The translations under genes and the position numbers were made by a program. A DNA stretch of 64,000 nt from Cyclobacteriaceae bacterium YHN15 (GTDB taxonomy: Bacteria > Bacteroidota > Bacteroidia > Cytophagales > Cyclobacteriaceae), in NCBI GenBank assembly GCA_003797895.1, contig RKQB01000001.1, positions 325,822 to 389,821 of the forward strand, in the 5' to 3' direction. Below, piece by piece: positions 8,929 to 16,597 of the stretch (positions are counted from its first letter, which is position 1; each line of letters opens with the position of its first letter). The notes beneath the pieces are model-generated. The model was not told where the DNA came from. It made no database searches and was given only the letters and a program-made list of their open reading frames with translations.

Positions 8929-9738
8929 TCAAATATCCATGGTTGATTTTTTCATTTTAGCGATCAGTTCCTTCATCAACTTAAACGCTACCATTGCTGT
9001 CATGTCATGATGGTCGCGAATAGGATTGTATTCTACCAAATCGGCTCCGACAATTGGAAGTTTGATAGACAGAAGTATATCCAGTAATTGTCTGCTGCTC
9101 ATCCCTCCCGGCTCGTAATGGGAAATGCCAGGAGCAAAGGCCGGATCCAAGACATCAATGTCCAAAGAAATATACAAAGGCCCCTCCAAAGCAGAAATAA
9201 AACCCATCTGAAAGTCCTTCATTTCTACAATATTGACTTTATACTTAGCGGCCTGTTCGCGCTGATGCTTGGTCAAAGTTCGAATACCCACTTGTGTCAG
9301 TGATTTCAACAAGCCTTTTTCCAGTAGCCTGGCGAAAGGTGATGCATGGGAATAGGGGTTGCCTTCGAAATTTTCATATAGGTCCCCGTGAGCATCCAAC
9401 TGTAAGACATGTAGTGGCCCATATTTCAGCGCATGGGCTTCAATCACCGGATAAGCAATGGAATGATCTCCGCCCAAGCTTAAGAGTTTGCTGCCATCCG
9501 AGATGGCTTCATTGATGGCTGCTTTTATCTGGATGTATGCCTTTTCGGAATGTTGGCTTGGGAAGGAAATATCTCCTAAATCCTGATAATCCCTGCCTGA
9601 AATAATTTCTATGCCCTCCTCGGTATAATTATTGGCAGAACCTTCGCTTGCCATCAGGCGGATTCTGGGAGGAGCCAAATATGGCCCTCTGAGGAAGGAA
9701 CTGTTGCTGTCGAAGGGGATTCCTAAAACTTTGATCAT
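8929..9738 (-). CDS. Arginase/agmatinase family manganese ureohydrolase
   Basis: The 269-residue protein keeps all six metal ligands of the ureohydrolase fold: H92 in G-G-D-H-S, D115, H117 and D119 in D-A-H-G-D, and D193 and D195 in S-L-D-I-D-V-L-D-P. It ends P-G-G-M-S-S-R-Q and V-E-Y-N-P-I-R-D, close to the agmatinase/formimidoylglutamase side of the family. It cleaves a guanidino or formimino group; whether the substrate is arginine, agmatine or formiminoglutamate cannot be read from sequence alone. The ATG overlaps the stop of the upstream serine hydrolase (ATGA), so the two are translationally coupled. Confidence 0.88.
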   Translation of the reverse strand: MIKVLGIPFDSNSSFLRGPYLAPPRIRLMASEGSANNYTEEGIEIISGRDYQDLGDISFPSQHSEKAYIQIKAAINEAISDGSKLLSLGGDHSIAYPVIEAHALKYGPLHVLQLDAHGDLYENFEGNPYSHASPFARLLEKGLLKSLTQVGIRTLTKHQREQAAKYKVNIVEMKDFQMGFISALEGPLYISLDIDVLDPAFAPGISHYEPGGMSSRQLLDILLSIKLPIVGADLVEYNPIRDHHDMTAMVAFKLMKELIAKMKKSTMDI

Positions 9739-11273
9739 GGCTTGATTTTTAAAGGTTTTAGCTCCTCAAAGAAAAAATCATCATTAGGCACATTAAAGTC
9801 TATACCGGTTACTTCCAGTTTGTTGTTTAGGAGAAACTGCACAGTTCCAAAATTGAACCAGGCGTGTTTTTCATCCCAGATGATTTCATAGGTATCGTAA
9901 TGCCAGTGCTTTAAGGTTGCAGTTAGTCTTGGTGCATCTTCAAAATATAATCGAAGCCGATTGTTCTCTTCTTTTACCTCAATCAAACCATAGATGTCCG
10001 ACTGATATGCTCCAGTGTAGCTGTTTTGAGCCAAAGAGGGCTTGGTGTTGTCAACTCTTGCGTTTTTAATATCAGCTATTCGGGTGTCATTGGTCTGGTT
10101 TTGAAGGCTTCTACTGAGGAGGTCTGCAGACCAGTCTTTGTTGCCTGTTCCCAAAAATTGGTCAAGAGCATAATAGGTTGCTGCCATAATGGGGCTTTGG
10201 TGTCCATTCGTCAAAACAACAATTCCCAGCTTCTCTTCAGGAATAAGGGTTACTGCTGTAATCATCCCATCATATCCTCCAGTGTGGCCCACCATCATCT
10301 TCCCATGAAAGTCTCCCAGTGTCCAACCTAGTCCATAGCCATTGAAATGTCTTCCCAGGTCATTTTTTCTGGTTTGATCCACAGGAAAAACATTGTGCAT
10401 GGTCCAAACCAAATTGCGGGTTGATCTACTGAGTAGGGTATCCTGTCCATGGATACCATTGTTGAGGTTAAAAATCATCCATTTGGCCACATCATGGACT
10501 GAGGAAATAATGCCTCCTGTGGCGCCAATGGTTTCCCAGTCCTCAAAGGCAATGGGGATGTTTTTTTCTTGTTCTCTTCCATGGGCAGTGGTGTAATTAC
10601 CTTTCTTATTAAGGTCTTTGGCTGTGGTGAGGGTACGGTCCATGTCCAAAGGTTTTAGGATTCTTTCCTGCACATTTTCCCCCCATGTTTTCCCTGTGAT
10701 TTTCCGTATGATTTCTCCTGCCGTGACATACATGAGGTTGGAATATCCATAACCGGAACGGAAATCAAATGCTTGAGGGACTTTGCCAGCCCTTCTTATA
10801 AAATCCTCTGCCGACCCCTCATTTTTATACCAGATCACATCCCCGCTGAAAGTGCCCAAGCCTACTCTATGACTAAGAAGGTCACGAATAGTCACATTCT
10901 CACTGATCCAAGGATCTTCAAACAATGAGAAATAGGGGAGATGGTCCTTTACCCTATCATTCCATCCCAATTCCCCTTCCTGGACCAACATTCCTATAAT
11001 GGCTGATGTAAAGGCTTTTGAATTGGAGGCAATGGCATATAGGGTATGTTCATCGGGCTTTTCATTTTTACCCACTTCCTTGGTACCATAATTCCCTTTA
11101 AAAACCAATTGACCATCTTTTACTATTCCAATACTTGCCCCTGGAACATCCCAATCTTTGACCATTTGCTCAAAGTAGTTGTCGATTTTTTGAAGGTCGG
11201 GAAGGTTTTGGGCATGAGTTTGAATTGAAAAAAGCAGGAAAAAGCCGATAAGATGTAGTAGAAGGTTTTTCAT
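9735..11273 (-). CDS. Beta-lactamase-fold serine hydrolase (class C/PBP4*-like) with C-terminal extension
   Basis: The start is placed at the ATG at 11273, which begins a typical signal peptide (MKNLLLHLIGFF, cleavage near THAQ); an upstream ATG at 11330 would bury it. The mature domain has the SxxK motif at S83-N-S-K86 in this numbering, a Y-S-N motif, and H-T-G-G in place of KTG. This marks a serine beta-lactamase/DD-peptidase/esterase fold. The C-terminal 130 residues look like the DUF3471 beta-domain often found in such proteins. It is exported, and its likely substrate is a peptide, ester or lactam. Its stop overlaps the arginase-family start. Confidence 0.86.
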   Translation of the reverse strand: MKNLLLHLIGFFLLFSIQTHAQNLPDLQKIDNYFEQMVKDWDVPGASIGIVKDGQLVFKGNYGTKEVGKNEKPDEHTLYAIASNSKAFTSAIIGMLVQEGELGWNDRVKDHLPYFSLFEDPWISENVTIRDLLSHRVGLGTFSGDVIWYKNEGSAEDFIRRAGKVPQAFDFRSGYGYSNLMYVTAGEIIRKITGKTWGENVQERILKPLDMDRTLTTAKDLNKKGNYTTAHGREQEKNIPIAFEDWETIGATGGIISSVHDVAKWMIFNLNNGIHGQDTLLSRSTRNLVWTMHNVFPVDQTRKNDLGRHFNGYGLGWTLGDFHGKMMVGHTGGYDGMITAVTLIPEEKLGIVVLTNGHQSPIMAATYYALDQFLGTGNKDWSADLLSRSLQNQTNDTRIADIKNARVDNTKPSLAQNSYTGAYQSDIYGLIEVKEENNRLRLYFEDAPRLTATLKHWHYDTYEIIWDEKHAWFNFGTVQFLLNNKLEVTGIDFNVPNDDFFFEELKPLKIKP

Positions 11274-11548
11274 AGAATATGAATTATTTGGATGGAACTT
11301 CAAGTTAGGAAAGGGGGTGGATTGAAGCAATAAATTTGTAGGGGAAATGAGGGGTAGATGGATTCTTTATGATCTTGATTTTGAATGCAAATATTTAAAC
11401 CTTGAGAAATTCCCCCAATTGTCGGATTGATAAAAGAGGTATACTTAGGACGATATGCTTTTCCCTATTGTGGAAGGGCATATCAAGAGGATCAGGAAAT
11501 GTGAAATAAACATAAATAGAAGCTGCTTATTTATCTCCAATGACCATA
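11274..11548. other. Intergenic region, no gene seen
   Basis: This spacer lies upstream of the serine hydrolase and downstream of the HemG-like gene. A TAAATTTG match to the Bacteroidota -7 element occurs at 11331-11338, but it points to the plus strand, where no gene follows. No terminator hairpin is obvious. Confidence 0.4.
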
Positions 11549-12076
11549 TCAGAGCTTCAAAAAATCATCAGCGAATGCTTCGACTCTTTTCCAATCCGTA
11601 TATTCTATGGCTGATTCCGGGAAGATAGGACCTTTGGTAATTACCATAATCAGCCGTATCAGAAATCTATCCATGAATGAATATTTAGAATAATCCAACA
11701 TGCCTGCAAACACACCCACTTTTTTGGGTTTCCAAGGGATAGTAGCCAGGAATTTTTTCACATAAGGATTAGTATCCGCAGTGTTCTTTTCCTGTTTCCT
11801 CGCGACTAAGTTGACCGAGATGAAAGCTGATTTTTTGTTATTTAAAATTTCAAAATTTTCCTTTATCAAATGTATGATTTCTGCATGATGCTTGCCGTAC
11901 CTTATACTTGAGGCAATGATAATTTTTTCATATGAATCAAGTTTTACATTTAGCCCTTGTATAGGGAAAATATGGGTTTCTTGACCTTGCTTACTCAGAA
12001 TGTTTAAAAGGTAGGTACATATTTTTTGGGTTTGGCCATCTACCGATGCATAGATAATCAGTGTTTTATTTTTCAT
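11549..12076 (-). CDS. hemG: HemG-like flavodoxin-domain protein (menaquinone-dependent protoporphyrinogen IX dehydrogenase family)
   Basis: The ATG at 12076 starts directly before the flavodoxin strand (KTLIIYASVDGQTQKI), the FMN-phosphate-binding loop of this family; an ATG at 12112 would add 12 residues. Further marks are I-I-A-S-S-I-R-Y-G-K-H and the region K-V-G-V-F-A-G-M-L-D-Y-S-K-Y, then R-L-I-M-V-I-T-K-G, the membrane-associating loop of HemG. It would oxidise protoporphyrinogen IX to protoporphyrin IX in haem synthesis with menaquinone as acceptor. It diverges from a cluster of haem proteins, which fits a haem-linked role. Confidence 0.82.
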   Translation of the reverse strand: MKNKTLIIYASVDGQTQKICTYLLNILSKQGQETHIFPIQGLNVKLDSYEKIIIASSIRYGKHHAEIIHLIKENFEILNNKKSAFISVNLVARKQEKNTADTNPYVKKFLATIPWKPKKVGVFAGMLDYSKYSFMDRFLIRLIMVITKGPIFPESAIEYTDWKRVEAFADDFLKL

Positions 12077-12209
12077 ATAATTAGGGTATATCCTTAATAT
12101 TCCATTTATCAATTTAACTTGTAATTTAAAAAACCACTTTTCAAACCACTTTACTCGTCCGGTTTTCTTTGCATCTACGATGATAGATAATTTCTATTAT
12201 TTTCAATCT

Positions 12210-12223
12210 ATGATAATTATCAT
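12210..12223. promoter_or_regulatory. Fur-box-like palindrome in a divergent promoter region
   Basis: A perfect 14-base palindrome, ATGATAATTATCAT, sits between the divergent HemG-like gene (start 12076) and the haem lipoprotein gene (start 12323). Its GATAAT/ATTATC halves resemble the core of Fur/DtxR-type iron operators. Iron control of a haem enzyme and cytochromes is plausible but is inference. Confidence 0.4.
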
Positions 12224-12322
12224 GTATTGCCATGTTTATTGTCAAAAGCTTTCATTTTTTTTCTGCATACCTTCCTAATCAATTAAAAATCATGAAAAAC
12301 ATTCAACCAAAAATAAAAAGTT

Positions 12323-13855
12323 ATGAAGCTATTTAATTACAGTAGGCCCCATGTTATGGTTGTGCTACTCATTCTTTTCGTATATGTAGGTTTCATTGCA
12401 AGTTGTACCCATGATGATCAGATTGTTCCAACCCCTCCTGGCCCACCATCTTTAGAGCAATTGAACAAGCAAGTTCGGGTTCAGGTAGCTTATGATGCCG
12501 CAGAAGTGGCTTTAAAGTTTACCTGGAAAACTCAGGGAAAACTTTATCCTGTGGGTCTTCCCAATGTTGGCAAGAACTACCCCATGCAGTTCCATGATAT
12601 GCTTCAACATAACGGGACCAGGTTTGACCGACTTCCTTCTGCCCAGAGATTGGAGGAGGATAGGATTACCTTTATGATTGACAAGCAGGAAGGTGGAATT
12701 CAGGGTTACGCCAGAATGGGTTGTGGCATTACCTGCCATACCGGGATGACGGATCACCATTTATTGACTGATGCGGTTTTGGACCATTGGCATTGGAGAG
12801 GAGCGCGAAGTGGTCCTATGGGCTATGCTGAAGATGTGGCAGTTGACAATGTCTCCAGGATAAGAGATGATTTAGGAACCATGCCTACAAAATTTCTTAG
12901 GTCAGGGGGAGATAGATTCAGGGAAGATCAAGCAGCAATCATAGGCACAGGCCATCCCGTTCTGGAAGATGGATTACCAAGATTTGTTTTTAATAAAGGG
13001 AAATCAATGCCAGGTGGTTTTACTGTACCTGGATTTTTCCTCCCTAATAGGTCCAATGCCACCATGATTGATCCCCATATTGATATACCACAAATTAAAG
13101 ATGTTTCAAATAATATCAGTTTATTGGTAGTATATCAAGACCGTAATTTCGATCCTGTTGAAAAGGTAAATGCGATTGATTTGGGATATTTGGCTTGGTT
13201 GGCTACTGGAAATGTTGATCATTTACCTTCACACTTGAGCGATGAATCAAGTTCGGATTTCACCGCTTGGAAGAATTTCTGGGCAGCTGAAACCAATATT
13301 TCGACTGAAGCAGCGGCGATCACAAAACTTGACCAAGTGCATCAGGAATGGGTTGATTCAGGCAAAAAGGCTATGGTAACCCGTAGTGTTGGTTTTATTT
13401 ACAATTCTGATCAACATGATATTTCAACAGAAAGGGAATTCAATGCAGACAGAAATGAGTGGACAGTAATTCTAAAGAGAAAACTTTCTACAGGTTCAGC
13501 GAAGGATGCCAACCTTTCCACACTTCCCAACGGAGGTAAATTTACCATCAGTTTTGCAATGCATGATTCCGGCGCAGGCTCTGAAACACATGATATTTCC
13601 TTGCCTTATGAAATTTCCAACAATGATGATGCAGATATAAAGGCCAAGCAAGTTTCAAGCCTATCTAACGTTGATTGGAACGCAATACCTGCATTGGATA
13701 CTTATTGGGTAAAGCAGGCTGTGATGCCTAGATTCACAGACGATTGGCTGAGAAGTGGTGCGCATCCCGGATCCGGAAGTATCGAATCTACCAAGTGCCT
13801 CACCTGTCATACTGAGAGCAACAATGTGATCTTTACACAAGGTGTGTTGAATTAA
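12323..13855 (+). CDS. Haem-binding lipoprotein: ethylbenzene-dehydrogenase-like domain plus c-type haem motifs
   Basis: The 510-residue protein begins with a hydrophobic lipoprotein signal ending F-I-A-S-C, followed by an acidic/proline-rich linker starting THDDQIVP. Most of the body resembles the EB_dh/NosD-associated haem b-binding family: E-D-R-I-T-F-M-I-D, D-H-W-H-W-R-G-A-R-S-G-P-M-G-Y-A-E-D, and W-T-V-I-L-K-R-K-L. Two c-type haem motifs are present: a non-standard C134-G-I-T-C138-H139 (three spacer residues) and a standard C492-L-T-C495-H496 near the C-terminus. It is therefore a probable multi-haem electron carrier on the outer or cytoplasmic membrane. It heads a cluster with a small cytochrome and a DUF5777 barrel. 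Confidence 0.78.
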   Translation: MKLFNYSRPHVMVVLLILFVYVGFIASCTHDDQIVPTPPGPPSLEQLNKQVRVQVAYDAAEVALKFTWKTQGKLYPVGLPNVGKNYPMQFHDMLQHNGTRFDRLPSAQRLEEDRITFMIDKQEGGIQGYARMGCGITCHTGMTDHHLLTDAVLDHWHWRGARSGPMGYAEDVAVDNVSRIRDDLGTMPTKFLRSGGDRFREDQAAIIGTGHPVLEDGLPRFVFNKGKSMPGGFTVPGFFLPNRSNATMIDPHIDIPQIKDVSNNISLLVVYQDRNFDPVEKVNAIDLGYLAWLATGNVDHLPSHLSDESSSDFTAWKNFWAAETNISTEAAAITKLDQVHQEWVDSGKKAMVTRSVGFIYNSDQHDISTEREFNADRNEWTVILKRKLSTGSAKDANLSTLPNGGKFTISFAMHDSGAGSETHDISLPYEISNNDDADIKAKQVSSLSNVDWNAIPALDTYWVKQAVMPRFTDDWLRSGAHPGSGSIESTKCLTCHTESNNVIFTQGVLN

Positions 13856-13875
13856 AGAATTATATCAAAACACAG

Positions 13876-13943
13876 AAAATCAGGGGAGATTAATAAAGGT
13901 GAGGGTTTCAGTCAATTTACCTTAGTTTAATCCCCCTGGTTTT
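13876..13943 (+). other. Intercistronic inverted repeat (long hairpin)
   Basis: Arms at about 13876-13893 and 13926-13943 pair imperfectly (AATCAGGGG against CCCCCTGGTT, with flanking A/T pairs), with further pairing of AAGGT with ACCTT inside the loop. It lies between the haem lipoprotein stop and the next gene. There is no T-run directly after it, so it is more likely an mRNA processing or stability element than a terminator. Confidence 0.45.
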
Positions 13944-13979
13944 GAAGGAGTTTTAACACACAACTAAATCTAAAGAGCT

Positions 13980-14372
13980 ATGAAAATCAAAAATATACTT
14001 GTGATGTTCTCGACCTTGCTGATATTTATCCTGGTCCTGAATTCATGCTATTACGATCAGATCGTTCCCCCTGAAATTGATATCTCAGATGTTCCCCCTC
14101 AGTCATTTAGCGGGGATATTATTCCAATATTCAATCAGAGCTGTAATAATGCGGGATGTCATAGCGGTGCTGTAAGTCCTGACTTGAGACCTGCCAATGC
14201 TTACAGTGCTTTGACAAATGGAGGCTTTATCAACACAAGTTCTCCGGAATCAAGCGAATTATATCAATGGATGCTGGGCAATAGATCTACGCCGATGCCA
14301 TTGTCAGGCCCTAACGCAGACTATAACAGAAGAGTGTTAAGATGGATAACCGACGGAGCCTCAAACAATTGA
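13980..14372 (+). CDS. Small cytochrome c-like lipoprotein with CX4CH haem motif
   Basis: This 130-residue lipoprotein has its signal ending L-N-S-C23, followed by Y-Y-D-Q-I-V-P, echoing the DQIVP after the lipid cysteine of the upstream protein. Residues 45-130 form a compact c-type domain with C55-N-N-A-G-C60-H61 (four spacer residues) and a candidate Met ligand at M106 in S-T-P-M-P-L-S-G-P. C-terminal R-R-V-L-R-W-I-T-D-G-A matches the end of many Bacteroidota and Planctomycete single-haem domains. It lies about 125 bases after the haem lipoprotein and 11 bases before the DUF5777 barrel. An electron-carrier role is likely; the partner is inferred. Confidence 0.78.
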   Translation: MKIKNILVMFSTLLIFILVLNSCYYDQIVPPEIDISDVPPQSFSGDIIPIFNQSCNNAGCHSGAVSPDLRPANAYSALTNGGFINTSSPESSELYQWMLGNRSTPMPLSGPNADYNRRVLRWITDGASNN

Positions 14373-14383
14373 AAATTTTTACC

Positions 14384-15391
14384 ATGAAAAAGATGAATCC
14401 CATGATAAAATATATCAAAGCATCAACAATTTTGCTGTTTTTGACCTGCATGATTTCAGGGGCATATGCTCAGGAAACAGAGGAAAAGAAAAAAGAAAAC
14501 CCGGATGAAGAGGTTCAAACCCTTTATATTCATAGTCGTCCCTTACAAAGAGTGGGGAATACTTTTGAAAGTACCTGGTTAATAGACAACCAAACGGTAT
14601 TGGTTCCTTTAAGGAAAACTTTCCAGTTTGATATTTTGCATAGATTTGGTACAGTAAACAACGGTTATAGTGATTTCTGGGGACTCTATGCGCCTTCCAA
14701 TATAAGATTGGGTTTTGCCTATACACCAATAAATAACCTCATGGTGGGTTTTGGCTTCACTAAATTCAATCTGTTATGGGATTTCAATGCGAAATATGCT
14801 ATTATGAAGGAACAGGGACCCAATCCCAAACCTGTAAGCGTAACGTATTTTGTAAATATGGCTGTAGATACCAGACCAGCTGAAAATTTCACTTATGGCT
14901 CAGACCGATGGAGTTACTTTCATCAGATAATGTTGGCAAAAAAGTTAAACAGGGATTTATCAGTACAAGGTTCTTTGAACTTCAGTCATTTCAATGCCGT
15001 CGAGGCGTTTATTGATTCAGATGGTGATAAGCAGGCTATGATGCGAAATGATCATTTCTCATTTACCTTATTGGGTAGATATAAAGTTTCTGATGCTTTG
15101 TCCTTCATAGGCAACTACGATCAACCAATTACCCAACATCCAACCAATAACCCCAATCCCAACATTTCTCTTGGTTTAGAACTGGCCACTCCACTTCACG
15201 CCTTTCAGGTATTTGTGGGTAATTATCAATGGATTATACCTCAGTACAATAATGTATTCAATAATAATAATTTTGTGGATGGCCAGTTTTTGATAGGTTT
15301 CAATATAACAAGGTTATTAGATGTCAAGGAAGAAAATCTAAAAGAAATGGTATTCAAAGAAAAAAAGGGAAGTAAAAAGAATAAAAAATAA
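14384..15391 (+). CDS. DUF5777 family outer-membrane beta-barrel protein
   Basis: ATG at 14384 gives 335 residues with a signal peptide ending I-S-G-A-Y-A-Q. An upstream frame start at 14342 overlaps the previous gene and hides the signal. The mature protein shows alternating aromatic/hydrophobic strands typical of a barrel. It also shows DUF5777 features: the R-K-T-F-Q-F-D-I-L-H-R-F-G region, Y-A-P-S-N-I-R-L-G-F-A-Y and a final F-L-I-G-F-N-I-T-R strand, then a lysine-rich tail. The family commonly accompanies cytochromes in Bacteroidota. Here it may hold the two haem lipoproteins at the outer membrane, which is inference. Confidence 0.8.
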   Translation: MKKMNPMIKYIKASTILLFLTCMISGAYAQETEEKKKENPDEEVQTLYIHSRPLQRVGNTFESTWLIDNQTVLVPLRKTFQFDILHRFGTVNNGYSDFWGLYAPSNIRLGFAYTPINNLMVGFGFTKFNLLWDFNAKYAIMKEQGPNPKPVSVTYFVNMAVDTRPAENFTYGSDRWSYFHQIMLAKKLNRDLSVQGSLNFSHFNAVEAFIDSDGDKQAMMRNDHFSFTLLGRYKVSDALSFIGNYDQPITQHPTNNPNPNISLGLELATPLHAFQVFVGNYQWIIPQYNNVFNNNNFVDGQFLIGFNITRLLDVKEENLKEMVFKEKKGSKKNKK

Positions 15392-15420
15392 AAGTAAGGT
15401 TGAATTTGTTTTTAATAAGA

Positions 15421-15447
15421 GCCCGGAAAAAATTCCGGGCTTTTTTT
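15421..15447 (+). terminator. Strong intrinsic terminator after the DUF5777 gene
   Basis: A perfect 8-base stem (GCCCGGAA / TTCCGGGC) with an AAAA loop is followed by seven Ts. It is placed 30 bases after the DUF5777 stop codon and ends the cytochrome/barrel transcript. Confidence 0.92.
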
Positions 15448-15544
15448 CTTAAAACTTTAAACCCGGATTATACATTAAGATTCGTAAGTGAATTTCTAAT
15501 GTATACTTAGGATTAAATATATTAATTATAATCTATCTATTACT

Positions 15545-15994
15545 TCAAATCATCTTTTCAAAGCAAAGACTGTTTTCAACTCCAGCATACTGCCCATAAT
15601 TCGGAATAATTCTATAACCTGATTTTTTGTACAATACAATGGCAGCATCTTGTCTGGTGCCGGTTTCCAAAATGCAACGGCTAAATCCGAGTTCTTTCGC
15701 CCATGTTTCAAGCTCAATCAGAATATCCCCCGCAATCCCTTTTCCTCTGTGTCCATCTGCCACATACATCCGCTTTACCTCCATCGTGACCGAATTATAT
15801 ACTTTAATGGCACCGCATCCCACTGCTATTTTGTCATCAAAAGCCAGGATGACATAGCGGATATCATGCAATTTATTGAATTGGTTATAAAAAGAGTGAT
15901 CTTCTCCGTCAGTAATTGCCAGTTCAGCATCAAGGTGTTTGACCAGCTGAATAAAATCCGGATTAAGGGAGTTTGTTCTTTTAAAGGTGATCAT
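15545..15994 (-). CDS. GNAT family N-acetyltransferase
   Basis: The 149-residue protein has the GNAT core: C-G-A-I-K-V-Y, then V-K-R-M-Y-V-A-D-G-H-R-G-K-G-I-A-G-D-I-L with the Q/R-x-x-G-x-G/A acetyl-CoA pyrophosphate loop. C-I-L-E-T-G-T-R-Q-D-A-A-I-V-L-Y-K-K-S-G-Y follows. It resembles small stand-alone acetyltransferases annotated as PhnO- or YhfO-like. The acceptor substrate is unknown. It starts 20 bases after the NTF2-like gene stop and is probably co-transcribed with it. Confidence 0.85.
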   Translation of the reverse strand: MITFKRTNSLNPDFIQLVKHLDAELAITDGEDHSFYNQFNKLHDIRYVILAFDDKIAVGCGAIKVYNSVTMEVKRMYVADGHRGKGIAGDILIELETWAKELGFSRCILETGTRQDAAIVLYKKSGYRIIPNYGQYAGVENSLCFEKMI

Positions 15995-16014
15995 GCTAAT
16001 ATTCGGAGTTTATT

Positions 16015-16476
16015 TTAGTCATCATTTGTCGGCAGCATATTTCTAATTCCTGATATTTTCCAGTTATCGTCCTTTCCCTTCACAACCAGAAAGGTGCTCC
16101 ACATTCTTCTTGTGGAACCTCCGATTTCTCCTACAATTTCATAGCGGGCATCCACGATGGCAGATGTTGAATTCAATAATCGCATTTTTTCAACTAATAA
16201 CCTGCGTTGACCGGGATTACTTGCTGTACTTCTTTGCATGCCTTTCATCGCTTCACTAATTCCTGTCCTCCATTCCCCGGAAGACACAAGTTGATCCACC
16301 TCTTCTGTCAAAATGGATTTCAGCAATAAAGTATCCTGATTTTCCCGGGCTTTCGAGTAATCATCAATCAAGGCCAATATTGTTATTTGGTCCTCATTAG
16401 AAAGTTGATGCTGAGCAAAGAGAAGAGGAGTACAAAGAATTGGGTAGACTAAAATGAGAAATATTGTTTTTTTCAT
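16015..16476 (-). CDS. Secreted NTF2/SnoaL-like (DUF4440-type) protein
   Basis: The 153-residue protein has a signal peptide ending P-L-L-F-A-Q. The mature part fits the cone-shaped NTF2-like fold: an N-terminal helix (D-Q-I-T-I-L-A-L-I-D-D-Y-S-K-A-R-E-N-Q-D), a linker with S-S-G-E-W-R, and C-terminal strands S-A-I-V-D-A-R-Y, S-T-F-L-V-V-K and W-K-I-S-G-I-R-N-M. Such proteins can be ligand-binding or enzymatic; no function is assigned. The gene begins just after a perfect 14-base inverted repeat at 16494-16533, which may regulate it. Confidence 0.7.
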   Translation of the reverse strand: MKKTIFLILVYPILCTPLLFAQHQLSNEDQITILALIDDYSKARENQDTLLLKSILTEEVDQLVSSGEWRTGISEAMKGMQRSTASNPGQRRLLVEKMRLLNSTSAIVDARYEIVGEIGGSTRRMWSTFLVVKGKDDNWKISGIRNMLPTNDD

Positions 16477-16493
16477 TGGATTTGGTTTAGTAA

Positions 16494-16533
16494 GGATAAA
16501 CTGTTTGGGAAATCCTCTTCAAACAGTTTATCC
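16494..16533. repeat. Perfect 14-base inverted repeat upstream of the NTF2-like gene
   Basis: Arms GGATAAACTGTTTG (16494-16507) and CAAACAGTTTATCC (16520-16533) flank a 12-base loop. It lies between the siroheme enzyme stop (16598) and the NTF2-like start (16476), both minus strand. No T-run follows on the minus strand, so it is either a weak terminator of the sulfur locus or an operator/5'-leader element. Confidence 0.7.
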
Positions 16534-16597
16534 CTAATTACATACCCTGAAATATACGCAAAAATCAGATTTTGGATATTTTTTAAAAATGAAGTCT

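Noticed and set aside
11331-11338. TAAATTTG match to the -7 promoter element on the plus strand
   Set aside because: No plus-strand gene follows and no -33 element is present; probably chance in AT-rich DNA.
12292-12336. Possible 14-codon leader peptide before the haem lipoprotein gene
   Set aside because: It overlaps the gene start and has no special composition; it looks like chance.
14342-14383. Extended start of the DUF5777 gene at 14342
   Set aside because: It overlaps the preceding cytochrome gene and would place extra polar residues before the signal peptide; ATG at 14384 fits better.
15469-15505. AT-rich inverted repeat (9-base arms) after the terminator at 15421-15447
   Set aside because: Arms are almost all A/T with a long loop and no linked gene; too weak to call a site.
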